Positions 14,901 to 23,900 of a DNA stretch of 64,000 bases are shown piece after piece; the stretch's first letter is position 1; the number at the start of each line of letters is the position of its first letter. The notes under the pieces were generated by a model. The model worked only from the letters and a program-made list of their open reading frames with translations, did no database searches and was not told the origin of the DNA. The stretch lies in the NCBI GenBank assembly GCA_018389105.1, contig JACATO010002131.1:1361001-1425000 (forward strand), read 5' to 3'. The stretch comes from Nautilus pompilius. Its lineage: Eukaryota > Mollusca > Cephalopoda > Nautilida > Nautilidae. The position numbers were made by a program, and so were the translations under genes.

Positions 14901-17900
14901 AAAAAATTGTATAGCACAGTTTTGGTTAAGGTAAGAATTTTTTTATTATTATTATTATTGTTTTTGTTGTTGTTGTGCATCTATTTAATTAGGAATTTTT
15001 GGATGGGATTTCTTTGCAAAAATTAAGCAAAAGCAGCAGACATAATATTAAACCAAATGAAATGTAAGTTTATTCATTTTGATTTAGTACTAAGCTTTGT
15101 TGACCATGAATTTTCTTTTTATTGTTTTACAGAGTGGGCATTCCACTTTGTTCAATTTTAAATTTCATTCTTTTAAGATTATTTAGGGTGTTGACATGGG
15201 ATCACACATGGAACTTCTTTATTATAGTCTAACCTGGCTATTCTACTTGAGCTATATGGCCTAGTGTTTGAGGTTAGCAAGTAGGAGTAAAAGTATGCAT
15301 GTATTTATTTATGTTTACTTCTTTTTTTACAAAAAAAAAGGAAGTTTATTAATAAAAATAAATAAATAAATAAAAGGAATGGCAGATGTGATGATGATGC
15401 TACCTCGTTGCTGTTTTTATCTTTAGTAATATGAACCTTTTTTTTTATCTTTGGTGAAGCAGCTATATTATATCTCTGATTACATTGCGAAAATTTCATT
15501 CCTAAAAGAGAAAAGAAAACAAAAGCTAATTAACACTTAATAATATTTTTATTTTTTGTACTGGGGTTCTTGGATTCACGTTGCACTATTACTATTACTC
15601 TCTTGCTAATACAGTTTTAATTTCAGTCAGATTTTAATTTTCATTCCAGTTTTGGTAGGGAATACTGGAGCTAGTTGTTACAATACCAGTTGTTCTTGAT
15701 TTACATTTGAGATGTGTAATGTTTTTCCATAGGCATAATGTTAAAAACTGAGGATGCATTCCTGAGAGTTGAAGGTATGACATTATATTTTGCTTGAGCC
15801 ACCATGCTCACTGGTGCATGGTGAATCGGGCAAAAAACGATGAATCTTACTTCATTTGGCCAAAGATTAAAAGTTGGGAAGAGAGCAACAACAAAGTAAA
15901 ATGCAATATAAGGCACTGGCAAAACCATATGTCAAAGTAAATAATCAAGACATCTGTTTAGTTTTTAGAAGCAAGCTGAAAGGTTAATTAAGAAAATAAG
16001 GGGTTGCCAATTGGTTAGTACAGCTGTCTTTTGATTAGTTAGTGACTCTAGCACTGGTTAATCAAACTAAGCACCAGGAGCCACTTTCAGATTCCACTAA
16101 GCTATAAAATGTTGGCAAAGAAATCCCCATCCAATAACCAAGTGGTCCAGTCAAGTCAAGTACAATTTACATTTGTATTTGTTTTAGATATTTTGTTAAT
16201 CCTCATTTTTTGAAAATGGATATCTTAAAGTTATTAGCAAAGTGTAAATTAGAAACACCAGAAAAGGAAGCAGAGAAGAAGGCAAGAACTTATGTATCTC
16301 TGGTCCAGATGGAACAGCAGCAGTTAAATGTGATCAAAGCCAATCATTCTGATGATATTTGATTGCATGCCATTTTATCTATAAAACTAACAGACAATCT
16401 TAAACACAATCTATTTTGAAAAGTGACTCATCTCTTGGGAATTATGATTTCAGAAAGGTTGCTAAAGGAGTATGGGGTTTCTTTCATGTGTGTGGCTAAA
16501 TCAGTATTCACCATGGTTTAGTTATTCTCCACACATAAAAGGAGCATTTTGTAAATATTTTACAATTTTTTCACAGCCAGTTCATTGTAGAACATAGAGA
16601 ACCTTCATCATGGCACCTTTTATAAGGTATAAAGACTTTCATGAAAGTTCAAGAAATATTCTTACCACTTGACACAAAAATGTGCAGTGGGTACAACTAA
16701 CTTTTTTGGCCATCAGGAAAAAACCAACAATAAAATTATTTCAACTAGACAGTGCTTTGAAGTGAGACATTGAACAGAACTTGGAAGTATTAAATCCAAT
16801 ATTTCTCTACATATGACATTTCTTTATGTGGTCAAGAAAACAAAACTGGAAATGTTCAAATCCTGTTTAATTTTTGTATTGAATCAGAATATAAAACACT
16901 ACTAAACCATTTGAAAAATGTTCCAGCTAATGCTCGCTATACATCTGTCCATGTAGAAAATGAACTAATCATTCTCCATGAAGAAAATATCAAGAAAGAA
17001 ATATTTCTTTGGCAAACAGTTCCACTGGATTTTCAATAATTGCTGATGTACCTGAAAATGAGCAATTGTCACATGGTGAACATTTTGTCAACACGACTAC
17101 TTAAAATATTATCCAAGAAGAATTTTTGGGATTTGCAAGACTACATGAACTGAATGCTACTTCTATTGCCAATGCTATCCTCCATCACTGTACAAAGTTT
17201 GGCTTAAATCTAGATAAACTATGGTGGATACAATAAGTACTCTACAATGGTGGGAAAGGAGGGATGTGCAAGCTAGAATAAAACTTAAGTATCCAAAAGC
17301 TCTGTCCATCATGCTGCTCATAAACTCAATCTGGTTGTGAACAACTTGAATTGTGTACCTGAGATGCACAATACAGTTGGTACAATCAAAGCTATCATAA
17401 AATTTGTTCATGAGAGTCCAAAGAGATGTCTTTTTCCAAATGTGGCACTACTATCTAAAACATGTTGGATTGCAAAGCACAAAAGTATCAGAATGTTTTC
17501 TGACAACATTGAATGCATTTTTGATCAGTTAAGCATACTGGCAACTACAGCTTCAGATAAAATGCAACAAGATGCAAACCAAGTAAAATCTGAATATAAT
17601 TTCTGGTTATTTGGCAATGCTAGAATCTGTAACTTGATATCATAATAGTGTATGATCATGTTTGGGAGCTTATAAGTGTATTTTGTGAACACTGACAAAA
17701 AAGCAGGAGAACAATTCAACAAATGTTTCACTAAAGTTCATCAGTTGTCAGATAAGTTGAATATTATATTAGCTGTTTCCAGACAATGCAGACATCAGAC
17801 ATTTTGAGCTAATGTTGGTGGCTCAGTTGTGGAGGAATATTTTCATCAAATTTTGACTCAGTCATTTCATCACTAGAGATGCTGGTTGAGTGATGAAATG

Positions 17901-20900
17901 ACTGAGTCAAAATTTGATGAAAATATTCCTCCACAACTGAGCCACCAACATTAGCAGAAAATAAATAGAATTTCTGTCTTTTTTGCTTTCATCTTGTACA
18001 AATGGCACACATTGGACATGAAGAATTCAAAAACCAAATCGTATAAATAAATGAAGTGTACAAAATTGAAAACTAAGAAGCAGAAGCTATCATCTGGTTT
18101 GAGATGTGGTACAAACAGGAGGAACAATGTGTTAGCAAATTTTAAAATGGGCTGATTGAGATGTAGGGGCACACTGATTTATTCCTTCCATTCATCAAGT
18201 AGCTCATATTGCTCTAACATTACCAGTAGCTCAAGAGAAAGGTGAAAACATGGCTAAGGTCAACAATAGATGATCATTTGTTTGCACTTTGTGTGATAAG
18301 TGTTCATAGAGCAACAGTTTCAGCTAACAAACGCAAACTTATTCAAAAAGTAATGGATAAATTCGGACGAGACCATAGATGTTTACAATTTGTAATGAAT
18401 AAAAAACTTTTTAATTTGTTTTAATATTGTGAGCTCTGATGGAGAAGCAACAGAAGCAGACTAATGTCGAAAAAATTAATTAAATTTTTAAAACTTCTAA
18501 AAGAATCACAAGAAATATTTCTAAGTAAAAAAATTATTGATCAAAATCAAATTACCTTTGATAAGAAAAAAAGACAAATTAGTATTTTTCATTTTTTGAT
18601 GTTAATATGCTTTCATCACTAGACACATTGCCTGCTCTTGATATTATTTTGTCAGTTCCTCCTCCACTGGTAATTTGTCCTGTGGATATTTCTTTGTTAT
18701 TTTGCTTCCCCGGCCTGGAGAACATCCTGTGGACACCCATGAATCCAGTGTAGTCTGTGATTTTTGTTAACTATAGTATTTGTAGAAATTGATGATAGTA
18801 AGAAAAAAATAGTGAATAGACTGTAGTCCAAATAAAGCACATGGCAAAATATTAAGACAGACTAACTGGTGAGGAGTTAGCTTTTCCCTGGAAGTGTTGG
18901 TCAGAAACAAGTTTAGATCAGAACCAAAAGTTATTGCTGATATGCTGTTTACGGAAGGTAGAAGGTTAATCAAGGCATTTCCCATTACCTTATCACATCA
19001 GCATTAACTGAACTAAGGAACCTACATTTCAGCAACCTTTACCTATTGCCATCATCAGGATTTCATCCTGCAAAAGACTACTTTGGACAGCATGGTTAGT
19101 TTTGCAGTAGGCATGCATTATTTCTTTTTCATTTGTTTTTTATTATCATACAAATGATCTGAGCTGGTCTTGAACTCTCAAACTGTTGGTTGTTGAGTTC
19201 CTGATTAACATTTTAGACCAGTGCACCTAAAAAAAACTATTTAGATAATGATTGTTTATTTTTTTTAAGTTATGGCAGTCTGTTTCTTCAAGTGTGTGTC
19301 ACCAGATTTGGAAATGGCAGCTAAATGTTGCACCATTCATTGCTGACTTGACTTTATTTTATGCCCTCTGTGTTTTTTTTCCCTAAGGTTTTTATCATCC
19401 AGTCTAGAGAGCGAATCAGATTTGTTTTTAATGGCTCACCTACTGATAACAGAGAAAAGGCCCAGCAGCTGATGAAGTGAGTACATATCTAGTACACCTT
19501 AAGAAACTTTGTTTGGGTTGCATACTCTGAACTTTAAATAAGAATTTAATAAAATCCACTGTAAACTAAACTTTTGCTGAAATTATACACAAAGTAATAA
19601 ATTTGACATTTTGTTTCAGGGACCTGAATGCTCTTGGAGACATGAAATACAGTCTGAAAGAGATAAACTACCACAAGACCAGAGACTATAGCTATGATTT
19701 TCAGAAGTGAGCGCATTGAATATTTGCATTAAAAAATACATAGCTGTTAATTATTGCAAAATCCTGCTGCATTTCTACATATGCAAAAGTGTTGTGTGTG
19801 TGTGTATCTTTCTTCAGTGCAATTTGCAAGACTATTGCATCAGCTATTTGTTTTTGATTATTTTAAAGGATGTTCCAAGTTTAGTTTTTGTTTTAATTTT
19901 TAAATCTGGAGATTTTTACCTTGTTGGTTGTTGTTTCTAATGACTAAGTGAAAATGATCTCATGGTCGCTAGGCAGTTGCTTCCTTGTTATTAACCAGGC
20001 TTGTAGAAATGAGTTTGGAAGTGTGTTTGGAGGAACTAATCAGCACCCTATGGATTGGGGGGCACTTCCCTCTGGGCTGCCCATGCTCCTGTTGAGTCAG
20101 TACTGTTAAAAAAAGTTAATAATTACATAATAAAAGTTCATGTGGACACCTGTCTGTCATTCCACCCTGGTGTTGTCTGGGTAAGAGAATTGATCCCAAA
20201 TAGATAGATACTTTGTGTCCATGGCCAGTCATAAACTCATTTGCCACTTCAGTTAAATTAATCCTCTTCGTATTATCTTTGAATGTGTATTACATTGAGG
20301 TTTTAAAATCTTTTTGTGTGTCATTGTATGTTTAATTATTCTAATGGTGCTAAATGATCTTTTACTGGCAGAATAACTAAAAGAAGCTTTAATAAGATCA
20401 GTTTCAATGAATAGTGTTGATCCATTGGAAGTCTGATGCTTTTCACCATTGGTGTGGAGCTGTCTTGTTGAGCTTGTAGGGCACTAAGCTGAGTTTCAAG
20501 AAGTCTTGGATGTATGTCAAAGCCATAAAAGTCATAAATAACTGACAGCTCTTGGTCATAATCTTCTGCACTTGCTTTGAGAAGCAAGTTCTCCAGATTC
20601 ATGTAACCCAGTGTTTTGTAATAAATAGTTCTGTACAGCTTCTCCACACATGTGAGATAATAAGGAGCTTCATCAATACATTTTGGTAGTGTTTTTTATG
20701 GAAAATTCAGGGTCACCCACACTCAATTCTTGAGCTCTGGTCTTAACTGTCTTTCACATGAGGCCAGTTACCTGTTTTTTTTTAAGTTTCCAGTGTTGTC
20801 ACTGTTGTGAGGGGTGTCATCTGGCTTTCTGAAGCAGAAAGAATGGGAGTTTGTAAGCTTGCTTAAGATGTCGCTATCTTAAAAAGTTCCTCACCTAGCA

Positions 20901-23900
20901 CACCAAATACCAAATCAAATTTTTTCACATGGTTCTTATCCTTACTTGCATTTTTAGCATTGTTTGTGTAATAAAGGGCTTCATCCCAGACCTTAAAGTT
21001 TCAGAATTTTCTATTATGCTGTGAAGGGTATCTGCCATAACTTTCCATCCTGAATGAGAGGGGTTACTTGAACCACTTCAGCTGAAAACAAACCAAACTT
21101 TCAGTCTGCACACTATAATTGTAATGAAAAACACTGGAGTATCGTGCCCGAAGACAGAGGACTTTGTTATCTGGATGCCGATTGATAGATAGCTATAAAT
21201 TTAGACCAATAATATGGTTTGAGATTTACATTTTTAATTGGGAAGGAATCATTTTATGAAAACAAAAGATCAGTTATTTGGAGAAAAAGTGGGAGGCTCA
21301 GCCCTCACACTAGGTGTTTCATGTTTTTGAAATATTCTGTTGAACTGATAAAAAACATTGTTTTAGCTATCTTGCTCATTTTATATTTTTTTTTTTTTAG
21401 GACAGATGTTTGCTTTGTGATAATCAGAGAAAATAAAGTCATCAGCATATCTGAGGGTAGGGAATCTCTTAACAGTGCACAAATATCTGAAAAGCTTAAA
21501 AAATATGCTGTTTCAGAAACTGGGGTAAGTAGCTCTTGTGTTAATTAATTAATTAATTTGCTGTTTGTTTTATTTTTAGCATTTTTAAAGCCATTTTTAA
21601 TAACTTTTCATTAATAAATTAATGTTAGATGACACATAGGATTTATATATCAGAAATATCAGTTACTTTTGTACCACTGTACATGTTATAGTTTAACAAT
21701 TTAGTAATTCAAAGTTGACATAAGAAATATGGTTGCAATTCAGATATCTTGTTAAATAGAAATTACTATTAAAGGATGTAAAGAAAAATGCAGTAGCCAT
21801 GGTCACCATCTCTTTTATAATGCTTTTTTTAAAATTTTAATGTATGTACCTTATCCATCATTGATAATACTGATATTTTTGTGAAATCTGTTTATGAAAG
21901 TATAGGCAAAATTATTGAATACAGATATTTTAGCCAGGTGTGTTAAAACAGGCTTTATTATACTAATTGGGCTTCAATTCACAATTTCAGAGTTGTGATC
22001 CTGAGACAACTGACACATTTGATGGCTGGCAGGCATTGTGGTGGGTTCTTGTGGCTTTTGCTATCCTCATTTTCATCTGTTGTGTTATTCTGATAATAAC
22101 GATCTGCATTCTGTACAAATGGTAAGAATACCTTAATACTTTTTTTCTGTTTTAATAGTTATTTTTTAATTTTTTATTTGTTAAAAATAAATTCTAGACA
22201 AATCTTCCATGTAGCCTGTCTGTATTAAAGCCTCTTTAGACTAACAAAAAGATGTTGATGGAAATCATCTACATGCCAGCAAAAAATCAAGTACAGCTTT
22301 GTGTATGGTTGACTACATTTTGATCTGGCAATTAGTATCAAAAGTATCGTAATGGTTCATTTGGGAAATTGCTGTCCTTAATTTTAAAACTCTGTAATCA
22401 AGAATGGTGAATCTGTTTAGGAGAGAAATATTATTTTGTAAATTGCTTAATTTTTAGCAGGCAGAATGCTTGGTATATAACCTGAGCTATGTAGCTGAGG
22501 ACCAGTACTCACATTCTGTACAGGTTTCAGCAAACTTCATTGTGGCCTAATTTCCCAGAATAAGTTAAAGGTAACATTTGGTAAGTTCATGTGAGCCATT
22601 CATTATGAAGAAGTTAAGTTCTCTCTCCATCTCTCTCTCCATCTCTCTCTGTGTGCGTGTAATTTTTAAATAAATAGCAGATAAAAATTACCTGAGTGTG
22701 AAGTTTGGGATAGGGGATATTTATAATCGATACATTATTAAATAAATATCTTTGCTGTTTTTATTAAGCAGTTAGAAATTTTTAATATGCTAAGTTTTAA
22801 AGAAGCTTTCTATATTCTTAAACTAATGTATTTACATAATTTTTAGGGAGACAGAAAAAAAACTGATTTCATATCAACTTTTGTAGTATTAACATCAAGT
22901 TTGGGATGATTATGGATAAAATCTTCTGCTATAATTTTTTTTCTTTACGGAACTGTTGAAAGGATTCTTTTTTTATTGTCTTTTTTTATTATTTTTCAAT
23001 TTAATTGAATTTATTTCTTACGGTTTCATTTAATTATGCAGAATGGTAAATTCTTTAATGGATAATGAGACTGCATTTTATGTATATGGGTAAAAGCAGT
23101 GAATCAAGATATTGCAAAATTCTGTTCTTTTCTGAGCACCAAAGAACACCATAGCCATGGCAATGTCGCATTGCAGTAATGGCAGGGTTTTTATCTAAGT
23201 TCTGCAGAGTCATTATAATTAACAGTTGTTGATGATGTTGATTTTCAACTACAAACACCAGATGACAATTGTCAAAAGATAGCTACAGATGATCCTCTTG
23301 TAAAGTGGCTCTTCCTCATCAGGTATTGTTGGGGTTTTTCCAGATGACAACAGCAGCTTCAACCAGATGATTGATCAAACTAGAAAACTGACTGAAATAT
23401 CTACTAAACCCTGCTTACAATTAATTTGTCTCAGGGTAATTTACAACAATAGTTTGTTCTTAAATAATATTTAAATTAAATGTGTTTATTTATCTATCCA
23501 TCCATCTATCTCTTCATTCTTCAGGTATAAAAATTACATGGAAACAAAGGAAACTTGTAAGTAAAATTTCTTGAAAGATGCCTTTATGAGATTATTTTCA
23601 ACAAACCAAAGTAGCAACAACAAATAGCCATTATGTTTATATTGCAGAATGTATATTTTTTGTTTAATTATAAAAAAAAATAATTTTTTCAGTTAAAGGT
23701 TTATAATGGCAGTAATGATGAATGAACCAAAATCCAAATTGGCCAAGAAAAACACAAATAAGCAAACATCTATTTTAGGTATCATTGTTAGGGAGGGGGG
23801 GAAAGGGTGTGTAAACAAGCAAAGAAAGAAACATAAAATTATGTAACCAGAAATAATTTATATTCATTACTTGTGAAAAATTTTTAGAAACACAGAATGG

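Larger units (their letters stand above)
14931..19387 (+). other. intron carrying a hAT relic
   Basis: The largest intron of the gene in the window. It carries the DUF4371-type hAT relic at about 16,200-18,420 with its internal palindrome. The flanks (14,931-16,000 and 18,430-19,387) have no features I can name. Confidence 0.65.

Noticed and set aside
16002..16145. Another possible tRNA-derived SINE (GGTTGCCAATTGGTTAGTAC start)
   Set aside because: It lacks the body and core shared by the other copies, and a single copy is not enough to support it.
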